NCBI GenBank assembly: GCA_036768485.1
Contig: JAVLUZ010000226.1
Coordinates: 62,001 to 126,000, forward strand
DNA length: 64,000 nucleotides
Reading direction: 5' to 3'
Source: Mermis nigrescens
Taxonomy: Eukaryota > Nematoda > Enoplea > Mermithida > Mermithidae
The position numbers were made by a program, and so were the translations under genes. Positions 12,461-22,984 of the stretch are shown here, piece after piece. Every line of letters begins with the position of its first letter. Positions within the stretch are counted from its first letter, which is position 1. The notes under the pieces are model-generated. The model ran no database searches. It saw nothing but the letters and a program-made list of their open reading frames with translations, and was not told the DNA's origin.

Positions 12461-12809
12461 ATCCGCAAGCAATAGCTGTCGCTACAAATTGACAGAAGGT
12501 TAGCAGGTAAATGGTTTGTGAATGCACATAACTAAGCCTAATCCTGAGACATTGCTAGCAACAATCCAATGATTCTTTTCACCATTATTTCAGTGATCAG
12601 CGACATCAATTTCCCACAACTTCATGATTAACAGAGGAAAATTTTTCCAAAACCTGAAATAATCGTTTTTCATGATAGACCACTAAAATATTCATGATCA
12701 GCACCTGGATAACTATTCGAGATGACATTAGTTCCGTTCGCGATCAGGGTGTTTATAGTTTATATTTCTCATAATCCTAATTGCTGAGGAACATTTAAAT
12801 CGCATAATT

Positions 12810-13330
12810 AAAAAAGCTGTTTCTTGTTGTTTTCTAATACACAAAGCTTTTCTTTCTCGTGATAAAGTTATTTTAGTTAGAGTCTATACTACTTATGTAA
12901 GACCCATGCTTGAGTTTTTCTCTTTCTGTATGGAATCCATATTCTACAAATGAAATAAATCGTCATGAAAATGTTTAGCGTAAATTTACTAGTAAATTTA
13001 CTAAACATCTTTTTGGTTTTCATAGCAATTTATCCTATCTTGAACGCCTGAAGCTTCTAGACCTACCTTCTTTAGAACTTCGTCACCCTCACATATGTCT
13101 ATGTCTCGTGTATCAAATTATTAACGGTCTTTCTTGTATTGATGCTAATGAATTTTTCATCTTTAGTTCAAGCATTACTAGAGCTGAAAATCGTAATCAA
13201 ACTTACGTTACCACTGGTTGTCCTTTCTAATGTTCACATCAACGACTTTTAGCTACGCTAAGAGCTCATAAACATTGATTTTACAATTTTATTGTTGGGG
13301 CATACCAAGCTGTATCTTACTCCGTGATCT
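12810..13330 (+). pseudogene. CR1/L2-like reverse transcriptase 3' fragment
   Basis: Plus-strand translation, with frameshifts, gives blocks typical of the C-terminal part of CR1/L2 reverse transcriptases: TYVRPMLEF near 12890, then RKFTKHL, LSYLERLKLLDLPSLELR and a YQIINGLSCID block to about 13150. The same order occurs in the better copies at 22980-23700 and 24081-24500. The catalytic YxDD region is absent, so it is 5'-truncated and dead. Confidence 0.7.
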
Positions 13331-13644
13331 GTATGTCACTTTGTTCAGTCGCTGTTTTAACATGTATTTGTGTTCTACCAAATTTTTTGTGGAATTTTTT
13401 CTGATATGGTTTTGTCTCAATTTTCCCAAAAACAGTGTTTTTACGCTTTTTTAACCTCAGAACTTCAATGTAGAAATGTTAAAAATGGGGGATTTTGCAT
13501 ATTTTTTTGCATAATTTTTTCAAGAATTTTTCTGCAAGCCCCCATTTTTACCCTTTCTGCATTACATTTCTGACGTTAAAAAAGCTGAAGCAAGGTGTAC
13601 TCGATTCATCACGGTTATTGTTTTGGACTTGCCGTGCATATCAA

Positions 13645-13762
13645 ATTGGTGCCAGCTGATGGTCTAAGCCTAAGGCATAATTGGGGCAGAAAATTGCTCC
13701 ACTACGCTTCGCTCGCTTCGCTCGCTCCGCAATTTTGGCTTAGACCATCAGCTGGCACTAAT
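13645..13762. repeat. Small foldback element
   Basis: Arms of about 26 bp, ATTGGTGCCAGCTGATGG through TAAGCC and its complement GGCTTAGACCATCAGCTGG through ACTAAT, enclose about 67 bp with repeated CGCTTCGCT. It would form a long hairpin. It resembles a tiny MITE or foldback element; a target duplication is not clear. Confidence 0.75.
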
Positions 13763-13949
13763 GTGAATACACTTTCTAAGCCTAGGCCTAAGATAGTCGT
13801 ATAAGCAAGCTAGGTTTCGCCTTTGCATGATTTTTTTCAAAAATTTTTTTTACCGATTCTCCTGAAAATACTTTTTTCTGATAGATTCGAGGACGCTGAG
13901 TCCAGAAGAAAATCGTTCTAGGGGCTGACGAGTATTTGTGGAGATAGAG

Positions 13950-14701
13950 CAGTGTTTCTTTTTGTACAAGGTCCGTTTGTACATGTACAAAGATGGTCCC
14001 CAAAAGTCTTTGTACATTTTGTACATGCAAATTTTTGTGTACTATAATATAGTACAGTAACAATTTTAGTACGGTAAAACAGGGTTTTCGATCTTTGGTA
14101 GTGTATTTTAGCTGATTTATGGGTTTCTGACGCCAAAAATTACTAAAAATTATCTAAAACGGCACGTGGCATCGAAAAATGTTGACATTTTTCCATTCTA
14201 AATGCAAATTCTGCCATTTTAAAGATATATAGGACAAATAATTTATAGTTCGACTTGCGAAGCATCGAAAATTTTGGAAAATTTTACACCTTTTTACAGT
14301 TTTTGTCTCCCTAAAAATCTTTGTACATTTTGTACACACAAAATTTTAGGGTACTATAATATGGTACAGCAGCGATTTTAGTGTCGTAAAAACAGAGTTT
14401 TTCGACTTTTCGTAGTGTATTTTAACTAATTTCTGGGTCTCTAAGGGCAAAAATCACTAAGAATTGTCTTAAACAGCGCAAAGCGCCAAAAAATTTGACA
14501 TTTTCCTTTTGACATGCAATTTCTGCCATTATAAAGATAGAACACACAATTACTCATTTCGGCGCCAAGCGCCGAAATTTTTCGAATTTTAGATTTTTTT
14601 GCAATTTTTGTCTTCCCAAAAATCTTTGTACATGTACAAAGACGGTCCCAAAAAGTCTTTGTAAATTGGGAAAAATCTTTGCCGAATACAAAAAAACACT
14701 G
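13950..14701. mobile_element. TGTACA hAT MITE, copy 2 (long form)
   Basis: It starts CAGTGTTTCTTTTTGTACAAGG and ends GAATACAAAAAAACACTG. The flanks carry the perfect 8-bp duplication AGATAGAG (13942-13949, 14702-14709). The interior contains two related sub-blocks (TACTATAATATAGTACAG near 14040 and TACTATAATATGGTACAG near 14350), so it arose by internal duplication or merging of two units. No transposase. Confidence 0.88.
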
Positions 14702-14767
14702 AGATAGAGCCCTTCAAACTTTCAAAAAACGTGATCATCAACATGTTCTAAGGAGGCAGTAATTATT

Positions 14768-15310
14768 TGCAGTCAACTGCAGGTAATATAGCATACAATG
14801 TCAAATTATATGCAGTCAAAAACCAGCTGCCTAGACTGCAGGTAATATAGCACACAACGTAAAATTATATGCAGTCAAAAACCAGCGGCCTAGACTGCAG
14901 GTAATATAGCACACAATGTAAAATGTAAAATTATATTAAGTCAAAAACCAGCGGCCTAGACTGCAGGTAATATAGCACACAACGTAGAAATTATATGCAG
15001 TCAAAAACCAGCAGCCTAGACTACAGGTAATATAGCACACAATGTAAAATTATATACAGTCAAAAACCAGCGGCCTAGACTGCAGGTAATATAGCACACA
15101 ACCTGGTTTTTGACTGCATATAATTTTACATTGTGTGCTATATTACCTGCAGTCTAGGCCGCTGGTATTTGACTGCATATAGGATTTTGCATTGTGTGCT
15201 ATATAACCAACAGTCTAGGCCAGCTGATTTTGACTGCATATAATTTTACGTTGTATGCTATATATCTACCTGCAGTCTAGGCCACTGATTTTGACTGCAT
15301 ATACTTTCAG
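14768..15310. repeat. 59-bp tandem repeats, direct then inverted
   Basis: About six copies of CTGCAGGTAATATAGCACAC-AATGTAAAATTATATGCAGTCAAAAACCAGCGGCCTAGA-type units run head to tail to about 15100. They are followed by about three units in the opposite orientation up to 15310. The switch at 15100 makes a large palindrome able to form a cruciform. Units differ by a few percent and carry small indels. Confidence 0.9.
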
Positions 15311-15469
15311 GCTTAATTCTAGAATAGATAGAAGTCACAGAATTTTAAATTAATGGGGATTTATCGAAAGATTAGTAGTTGTAAGGAAGATATTCAAAAG
15401 AGATTATTGATGGAAAGCATTTAGAAGGGGAGAAATTGAGAAATGAAGTTGTAAAGTGATAGAAGCACA

Positions 15470-15700
15470 AAGCATGGGAAGGCGACTGCCGTAAACGGCG
15501 TATTGATTGACCTAATGTATACTGATGCATACGTTTGTTTGTATGTAGGTACGCAATGTTTAGGGAAGGCGACTGCAAAATCGTCACAATGATTGATCAA
15601 ATTGTCTTGTGTACATAGGTATGTAAATAGGTACATAGGTAATATGTTCATTAGCGAAGGCGACAGCGATAATGCTGACGATTGATGAATCTATTATGAA
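15470..15700. repeat. Degenerate 85-90 bp repeats
   Basis: The phrase GAAGGCGACTGC or GAAGGCGACAGC, followed some 20 bases on by ATTGATTGA or ATTGATGA, occurs at about 15477, 15563 and 15655. The spacing suggests a worn tandem repeat inside the foldback element. Open frames here on the minus strand follow the repeats and are not convincing genes. Confidence 0.5.
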
Positions 15701-16029
15701 TTAAAGAAGAACAGGTTAATTTGAACATACGTGCACACGATGAACGTTTATAAAGGAACTAGGTACATAACTATCCACAATGCATTTATTGGTTTCTATG
15801 TATAGCTTGAACGAACATTATGTACTTAAATGAATAGACTGCGATTGGTTGATGTAAGTTTACTTGACTATCATAAAAGAATGTAAGTTAGGCGCATTTA
15901 CTGTTGCCTTGATAGAACACTCCGTTCCTAATGCATTGGATAAATGTTGTGCTTAACCTCACAGACAGGTGATCTGTGGAACACATCTGAGTGACAATTC
16001 TTTATGTACTGTAGGGTGTTAGATTAGTA

Positions 16030-16255
16030 ATCTTTTGCTTGTGTGGAAGTCGACGTAGGTTCTCTATGCAAATTTTTTATTATGAGTGATTTACGCAGTA
16101 GGCACTTGTTCGGTCGCAAGAATTATTTATTACGGATAGTTTTAGATTAGTAACCTTATGCTAACATGGAAATCGACGTTGCTTTTCTATGCAAATTTTT
16201 TATCAATCATATGAGTGATTTACATTGTTCCGGACGCAAGAATTGCTTATTCCGG
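16030..16255. repeat. Two-copy direct repeat of about 120 bp
   Basis: Two diverged copies share GTTAGATTAGTAA-CTT, GGAA-TCGACGT, TCTATGCAAATTTTTTAT, GAGTGATTTAC and CGCAAGAATT-TTAT. They begin near 16018 and 16140. Confidence 0.65.
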
Positions 16256-17139
16256 TTGTCTACGCTCTAGGGTGCTGCTGTGTAATACGCATTTTGTATA
16301 TTGGATTGTGATCAAGATTGTTATGCTTTGCGCAGATGCTGCGTTCTAAGAATGTACCTTAATCTTACAGAAATTAAATAGCTATCCGACGATTTGGCGA
16401 AACACTGACAATTGGTATAAGATTGTCAATCAGTTAGTATTGAAGGAGCCGGATTAAAAATCTGATAGGTGTGGCGGAGCATTGAAATTAACCGTTTCGA
16501 CAGCGTCTATTGATACGGAAATCAGATTTTGTTTTGACGTGGCACATTTGTGGAACGCTCGAAACTATTGATATACGAAATTTTATCCAGCGACTGCTGA
16601 AAGGCGTGCGACTGTCTGGATCAACACGGAAATCAAGAGTTAAAAAGTGAGTGAGAATTTACACTTCAGTAATTATAATAATGGTCATGTAAATCATCCG
16701 GTGATCAATCTTTTTGTTAGTGTTAGTTAGAAAGGTAAGGATTACGTATATTTTGACAAATAAGGGGGCTAAACTTTACTTTATGGTGTGAACGGAAAAC
16801 TTGCAGATGTACGTGGAAAGGAACGATATTGATTGAAATGAGGAGGACATGCAAAAAAAGTGCGGAAAAAAATTTTATGAAAAATGGACCAATATTGGTG
16901 AAGATAGAGTTACTCAGGATATATAGCTACATTAAAGTGAGGTATTTTACAGTTTACCGAAAATGTTCCAAATTTGGACTGAAAACATATGTATCTGACA
17001 TTTTCAAGGTCGCTGATTACGAAAAAATAACTTTATTTTATTAAAAAAAATTTTGTTTGAAAATTTTTAAATTTGAAAAAAACAATTTTTTGCATGTTCT
17101 TTCTGTCTAGATATATGAAAATTCAAGTTTCTGCTTAAA

Positions 17140-17305
17140 TGATGCTTAGGCTTAGGCTTAGTTTATCTGAGAAGGTGTTTTCGGCTGCTTAGGTCGAAGT
17201 CGCTCCGCTTAGATCGAGGTATAGATGCTTAGGTCAACGTATAGATGCTTAGGTCGATGTATAGATGCTCAGGTCGATGTATAGATGCTTAGGTCGACCT
17301 AAGTT
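17140..17305. repeat. 20-bp minisatellite (TATAGATGCTTAGGTCGATG)
   Basis: About five copies of a 20-bp unit ATAGATGCTTAGGTCGATGT run from 17195 to 17300, preceded by GCTTAGGCTTAG. Noncoding. Confidence 0.8.
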
Positions 17306-17739
17306 GGGTACATGTTATTCTGCATTCCACTGTTTGAATCTTCAAATGGTTGGAACTTTAAGATAATCCAAAAATGCTGTTTGAATCGTATTTAAGTAGA
17401 AATTTTTAAGTGGATGTAAACAATGCTAAAAATAGTGAAATTAAAACAAAATTTCATGAAAATTTGGGCAAAAAATTACAAAAAATTTTTTCAATAATCT
17501 TGGTTGACACGCAGTATAACTTAATTTTTCGTAATCTGCGACCTTGAAAATGGCAGGAAATATTAATTAGTAAAAATTGAAAACTTTTGATAAAGTGCTG
17601 AAATTCCTTAAAGTGGCCCGAAATGGTGAATGTCGAAGTATGATGTTTGAAGCAGTGGCGGCTCTAGGGTATGCTGGGGTATGCACTGCATACCCAAATG
17701 GGATTCTTGCATACCCAAAAAAATTTTAAGTGAAATGCA

Positions 17740-18251
17740 AAAATGAATGGTCGAAAAACTTTGATCATTTGAAGAATTTTTTACTCTCAACGGGTTTAAG
17801 TCGTGCTAATAACTCCTGTAAACTAAATAAATCAAATGCAAATATCAGAAAACATGAATTTTGTAATCTTATTGTTTCTCTTTGGAACTCTTTGCCTGAA
17901 CATGTTATACAAGCTCCTGGCTCAAAAGCTTTCATGATTAGATTGAAAAAATGTGATTTTTCACCTTTTCTTAAGGGCTGTATTTAAGCGCAACTTTTCA
18001 TTGCCTATATGTGTCCTCAGTTACCTTATGTTTTCTGCGTCATATTGTAACATGTATTTATTTGACTTCGAATTATTTTACATCGCGCGCTATTTTTTTC
18101 CATGTAGTATGTTATTGTAAAATTCGAAATGTATTTTTCTTTTTTTACACATCACGCAGTAAGTAATTTAATGTCATAAATTTTGCAAAATCTTTTTGTA
18201 TGTGTGTTGTGTGTTTACACGTAAATGTAAATAAACATTATTATTATTATA
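17740..18251 (+). pseudogene. CR1/Jockey-like retrotransposon 3' end
   Basis: A frame ending at 17987 contains NLIVSLWNSLPEHVIQAPG and SKAFMIRLKKCDFSPFLKGC. This matches the extreme C-terminus of many non-LTR reverse transcriptases (pattern F-N-VV-WN-LP--VV-APS---FK-RL). A noncoding 3' tail follows and ends in (ATT)n at about 18236-18251. Being 5'-truncated with a simple-repeat tail is typical of such insertions. It lies between the left hAT tip and the transposase, so it jumped into the hAT. Confidence 0.7.
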
Positions 18252-18593
18252 ATTGTTGCTCTGCTCACTGATATGTATGCTATGGACAAGTACTGTAGTT
18301 AGACAGCATTATCGTTATTGCATTTCTAATAACATGGGGCATGTTGTGCAGGCAGGAAATAAGAATTTCACTAATTTAGTGAAGTTCTTTCTTTTCCTTC
18401 TAGTGAAATAAAAATCTGATGTTTGATTGAGTTTGTCATCATTTAAATGGCACACAAAATTCCGTTTTCCAAAGCATAACTATTTTTCAAAAAAATGTGC
18501 ATTTTAGAACATTTAGTGAAAAATCTGGTACTCTTCCTGATACCTGACCTGCTAATCTTCTAAAATTTAAATTCAATTTATTGACACAGCATT

Positions 18594-18908
18594 ATGAAAC
18601 GTGGCCTAGAGAGTTTTGGATTTACTAAGCCATCAAAAAGCGCCCATCAAGAAACATTAGACGCGGATGTTGATGCTGCTGCGGATTTGAATAACTTATG
18701 CCAGTTAGAGGATGAAGCTAGTTCCTCTTTAGCATCACCTGCCTTAAAATTAAACGTAGATGATGATTCCGATAATTTTCGTTCCTTGTCGGTTAGTTCT
18801 CAAAATCAGCTTCAGCTGCCAACTGATATTGGAGATCGAGATAATTTCATCTCGGGAAAACGAAGCACTTACGTTAACGATAAGTCTGGTCGTAATTTTG
18901 TAACCTAA
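18594..18908 (+). CDS. hAT transposase N-terminal remnant
   Basis: A 104-codon frame starting ATG with basic MKRGLESFGFTKPSKS, then an acidic, serine-rich stretch (residues 23-75). Some hAT transposases of the TTF zinc-finger/DUF4371 type start in a similar way, but no zinc finger is seen here. Position inside a hAT with intact tips supports the assignment. A GTAATT donor at 18892 and a TTTTTTCAG acceptor ending at 19035 would join it in frame (phase 1) to the frame at 19023; this intron is inferred, not proven. Alternatively the two parts were brought together by internal deletion. Confidence 0.5.
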   Translation: MKRGLESFGFTKPSKSAHQETLDADVDAAADLNNLCQLEDEASSSLASPALKLNVDDDSDNFRSLSVSSQNQLQLPTDIGDRDNFISGKRSTYVNDKSGRNFVT

Positions 18909-19022
18909 TTTTTTGGATGAAATGGTGCAATTTGGGTGCAAAAAATGCTAAAAGGTGCAAAAAACAGTGTAAAGAGGATTATGCAATAAACTGCTTTAAA
19001 GGAAAACTATACAATATTAATA

Positions 19023-19886
19023 TTGCTTTTTTCAGAAAGCACCATCGACATTTCAAGAGCAACAGATTTGATTCAGGTTGCTATTGATGGCTTAAAAGAA
19101 CTTCGACAAAACGAAATACCGCTTAACACGTCTGGCAGCCAAGTGGACAATGAGGCCCCTTTTGAACTGATGTCGTGTAAAGCCGAAGAAATTTGCAGTA
19201 ATTTTGAAATCACTAATTTTATGATTCAGTCAACCCAAAAAGTGCGATCTACAGTAGATTCCCAACAGAGTTTTTTATGCGATTCCACCATTGGCCGCCG
19301 GCATACTAGTCTCACTTCATCATTGGACATAAAATTGCACATTTACAATACAATTTTAAACAATTTACTGTCTGCTTTCAATCAACGCTTGGGTGATCAC
19401 ACTCAAAAATTGCTGCGTTTTGTAAATTGTTGCATTCCATCAAATAAACAATCTATGGAACGGAGCATTCGTCAGATAGCCGGAGATCTATGGAACGATG
19501 TTGAACAGGAAGATTTGTATTGTGACATTAACAAGTTTCGCCGATTTTGCTTGTCAATGCCAGATGATGTGCTGCGAAAAATCGACTGCTTGCAAAGCGT
19601 TTTAAAAGTTATGCCAAAGCAGCACTATATGCATCTGCACCAAATTGTTCAACGTTTGGCGACTTTGCCAGTAACGACTTGTGAATGTGAAAGGTCATTT
19701 TCGAAGTTAAAATTGATAAAAAACGACTTAAGAACGACAATGGTAGATAAAAGGCTTTGTGGACTTGGTTTGCTAACGATTGAGCAAGAAATTTTGAATA
19801 AAATTGATCGGAACCATATCATTGATTTGTTTAAAAATATGTCAAATCATAGAAAACTTAATTCAATGCGTAACATACTCGGCTGA
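19023..19886 (+). CDS. hAT transposase C-terminal part with dimerisation domain
   Basis: A 287-codon frame, the longest in the window. Residues about 195-270 form the hAT C-terminal dimerisation region: LATLPVTTCECERSFSKLK followed by DLRTTMVDKRLCGLGLLTIE, close to the family pattern (P-S---CERSFS-LK-IK--LRS-M---RL--L-LL-I). Residues 50-190 look like the helical stretch that precedes it in DUF4371-type hATs. The N-terminal zinc finger and the region with the catalytic aspartates are absent, so it should not cut DNA by itself; hAT transposases act in the nucleus on their tips. It ends 155 bp before the right tip. The coding frame is clean, which suggests recent decay or a selected fragment. 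The exact start is uncertain; if the intron 18892-19035 is real, translation begins at 18594. Confidence 0.85.
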   Translation: MLFSESTIDISRATDLIQVAIDGLKELRQNEIPLNTSGSQVDNEAPFELMSCKAEEICSNFEITNFMIQSTQKVRSTVDSQQSFLCDSTIGRRHTSLTSSLDIKLHIYNTILNNLLSAFNQRLGDHTQKLLRFVNCCIPSNKQSMERSIRQIAGDLWNDVEQEDLYCDINKFRRFCLSMPDDVLRKIDCLQSVLKVMPKQHYMHLHQIVQRLATLPVTTCECERSFSKLKLIKNDLRTTMVDKRLCGLGLLTIEQEILNKIDRNHIIDLFKNMSNHRKLNSMRNILG

Positions 19887-20479
19887 ATTTTGAAAATAAT
19901 GATATTAATGTGATGCAATTGTTTTTTTTATTTGAGTAAATACGCGCAATTTAGGACATATCCTTATTATATTAGCAAATTTTTATTGCATACCCAAAAA
20001 AATTTTGAATACCCAGGTCACCAATCCTGGAGCCGCCTCTGGTTTGAAGTATCGTAACTCTGTGAGTTTTGTATGGATTTGGTTTATTATTTTTTCCGCG
20101 TCTTTTAGTGACACAAAGTATCGTTTTTGCGCAATTGTATGGCAGTTCTGCCGGAATGGCGCAAAATCGGTTCACACCATATTCTTCAAAAACTCCGATA
20201 ATTTTGATTAAGGTGAGAATAGCGTTTTAATGCGAATTCAGAAAGGAGTTTTGAATATAAAAGTTGAAAAAACAGACGGAAATGAAAGTAAGGAAATAAA
20301 ATTTTTTGAAATTTTTTTTCAATCAAAAGGCTTTTCCATCTGTTTTTTAAAATTTTATCTTAAAGATACATGCTTGAAATCGCGTAAAAATGCTGTTTTT
20401 TTTTAAATCTGGAACATGGAGCTATTCTAGAATTCGCCCTATTACCTGCAGTTGACTGCAAATAATTACTGCCGTTCTT

Positions 20480-20861
20480 AGGGCTCTAGCCCAAAATGTA
20501 GTCCAGAAGAAACTACATTGTTAGCAAGAGATTTCCGGTTCTTTTCCGCGCTCAGAAATCAGATCTAGAGTCTATATTTAACCATCTAGGTGGTTTTCCT
20601 GTCGAAGTTCGGTACTTCCCAAAAATCACAAATAACGAAATTTAGCCGTTTCTTAGTTATTTGTGATGCCAAGATAAAGAAGTAATCGGCGCGAAGCGCT
20701 AAATTTTTGATTCAACTTCGCAGAACAGCACCATGCAACTATATTGCTCAGTTCTTGGTTATGTCAAAATTTTTCCTCAGGGAGGGAATTCTACCTCCCC
20801 TGGTCACGCCAGTGACACCAATAAAACCGCCGGGTTCAGAAAACGAAGGTGGTTGGTGTGT
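20480..20861. other. No gene seen
   Basis: AT-rich, with a GGCGCGAAGCGC motif at about 20690. Short overlapping frames near 20707-20951 show no domain. Confidence 0.4.
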
Positions 20862-21547
20862 CAGTGTTGCCAGGTCCCAAAATTCAGATTCTCCTGCACA
20901 GAGGTAAAATTGGGGAAAAATTCTCCTGCAATTCTCCTGAAAATATTTTGATTCTCCTGAAAATTCTCCTGGCTCATATTTTGCAGGAAAGGTTGTACAG
21001 CAGATCTACAATTGTATGTGCACATGCATATCAAGCACGCTCAGGCCAATTTACCTTGGTTCACCCAAGTATTTTATTCTAGATCTCTTGCCTGTTAATC
21101 CTAAGGACACTCAAGGCTAAATAATGAACATTAATTCTCTCACAAAAGTTCATGGAGCACATCTGCATTATACAGGCAGATGCAAAAATAATGGAAGACT
21201 AATGCTGCACCACAAAGTATAACATTTTATTCAACATCAACAGCTGACAAACATTCAATAACAGATTCCTTATCTTCATCAGGATATACTGCTCAAGGGC
21301 CTAAGCTAAAGAGGTCGCATTGTTTACAATACACGTTATTCGAAAAAACAGTTTCTGTGCTTAAAACAGTGACCGCCAATTTTCAGTTGCACTTACATCA
21401 TCAAAAATTTCTGAAAAGAGCCCTGTTTGCAATGTCTTTTGAAAAAATAAATAATACTTTATTACTAATTGTATGTACTTCAGTAGCAAGCGAATCCTTA
21501 CGTTTTGAAATATATCCAAAAAATGTTTATAGGCGCTTTGCAAACAC

Positions 21548-22800
21548 CGTTTTTTCCCAGCAATTTGGTTGACATTATAGACCGGACCCAAAATTTTTTT
21601 CCACTTTTTCCGACTTTTTTCAACATTTTTTGAGAGGTCTAAAAACGTTCAAAATAGAGCGCCTGTGTTGAAAAATCAGTGTTTTTAAGTGGAAAATTTT
21701 ATGTACACATGCAATAGCGGTGTTTGATGCACTTTTTGTATAAAAATTTCGCGATCTACAAGAATATCACGATCAGTAACGTTATTTATGTTGAAACTTG
21801 AATTTCCTTCCTTCAGTAAAGCATTTTAGCCAATTCTGAAGTCGTTTTTGACAATTAAAACTATAATTTATCAAATGGCGCGAAGCGCTAGGAAATTTTG
21901 AAATTTTAGCTCTCTAAATCATTTTTGCATTTCAAAAACTGTGCAGATGGTAAGGATTCTCAATCATAGTGGAGTTCTAGAACCAGATTATCGATAAAAA
22001 ATGCTGCAATTGGCGCCGCGCGGCTTAAACGTCAATAACAAGTAAGAATTAAATCAATGCGGCGCGAAGCGCCGAAAATTTTTGTACTTTCACCTCTCTG
22101 AAACGCATTTTTGCATTACAAAAACTAACCGAATCCGTGCAGAAGATAAGGATTTTCAATCGTAGTAAAGTTCTAGATCAAATTTTCGATAAAAATGCTG
22201 CAGTTGACGCGGCGCGGCTCAAATATTAATAACAAAAAAATTGAATCAATTCGGCGCGAAGCGCTGAAAATTTTTGTAGTTTCACTTCTCTAAAACGCAT
22301 TTTTGCATTACAAAAACTAACTGAATCTGTGCAGAAAATAAGGATTTTCAATCGTAGTAAAGTTCTAGATCAAATTGTCGATAAAAATGCTGCAGTTGAT
22401 GCGGCGCGGCTCAAATACTAATAACAAAAAAGAATTAAATCAATTCGAGCGCGAAGCGCCGAAAAATTTTGTAGTTTCACTTCTCTAAAACGCATTTTTG
22501 CATTACAAAAACTAACTGAATCCGTGCATAAGATAAGGATTTTCAATTGTAGTGAAGTTCTAGACCAGATTGTTGGTAAAAATGCTGCAATTGAGCGGCG
22601 CGGCTTAAGGATTACTAATAAGTAAGAATTTAATCAATTCGGCGCTGAAGCGCCAAAAAATTTTCGAAGTTTTAAGTCTCTAAAACGCATTTTTAACATT
22701 ACAAAAAGTTTCCACAAATGCCAACCAAGCCCAAAAATTTTTCCATTTCCCAAAATTTTGGTTGACAAATAGACCAAAAAGTGGAAAAAACGGTGTTTGC
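21548..22800. repeat. 193-bp tandem array flanked by inverted repeats
   Basis: Four to five copies of a unit of about 193 bp start with GGCGCGAAGCGCCGAAAATTTT, at about 22060, 22253, 22446 and 22640, with a more diverged one at 21876. Each contains AAACGCATTTTTGCATTACA and AGTTCTAGATCA-ATTGTCGATAAAAATGCTGCA. The array is enclosed by inverted repeats TTTGCAAACACCGTTTTTTCC (21538-21556) and GGAAAAAACGGTGTTTGCAAA (22785-22805), suggesting a foldback-type element. No genes. Confidence 0.85.
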
Positions 22801-22880
22801 AAACGTCTATGAAACTGATAAAAACAATTAGACGGTGTGTAAAGCTATGTATTTCTGCACTTCGTGATATTAAGTGAATA

Positions 22881-22905
22881 AATAAATGAATGAATGAATG
22901 ATTTA
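22881..22905. repeat. (GAAT)n microsatellite
   Basis: AATAAATAAATGAATGAATG with one further unit. It is probably the 3' tail of a lost non-LTR insertion, since a similar tail occurs at 23944. Confidence 0.8.
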
Positions 22906-22984
22906 CTACGGAAGCACGAAACTTATTTGGATATAGTTATAACTTAACAATTAGGTCTTAACTATGAACGAAATAAATTCTTAA

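Larger units (their letters stand above)
17653..20041 (+). mobile_element. hAT transposon with partial transposase
   Basis: It starts CAGTGGCGGCTCTAGG and ends CCTGGAGCCGCCTCTG, imperfect inverted repeats. Both sides carry the perfect 8-bp duplication GTTTGAAG (17645-17652, 20042-20049). Subterminal GCATACCCAAAAAAATTTT repeats occur at both ends. The element holds a non-LTR fragment near the left end and transposase remnants from 18594 to 19886. At 2389 bp it is shorter than an autonomous hAT, and the catalytic-domain half of the transposase is missing. It lies inside the 14754-20473 element. Confidence 0.92.
14754..20473. mobile_element. Foldback element with tandem-repeat arms, carrying a hAT
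   Basis: The outermost inverted repeat reads GGCAGTAATTATTTGCAGTC then AACTGCAGGTAATA at the left, and its complement ends at 20473. The flanks GTTCTAAGG (14745-14753) and GTTCTTAGG (20474-20482) look like a 9-bp duplication with one change, the length made by Mutator-like elements; one extra A separates the left copy from the repeat. The left side carries a tandem array. No Mutator transposase was found. Length without the nested hAT is about 3.3 kb. Confidence 0.65.

Noticed and set aside
14768..15100. Regularly spaced repeats reminiscent of a CRISPR array
   Set aside because: There are no unique spacers; whole 59-bp units are repeated, then inverted, within a eukaryotic transposon context.
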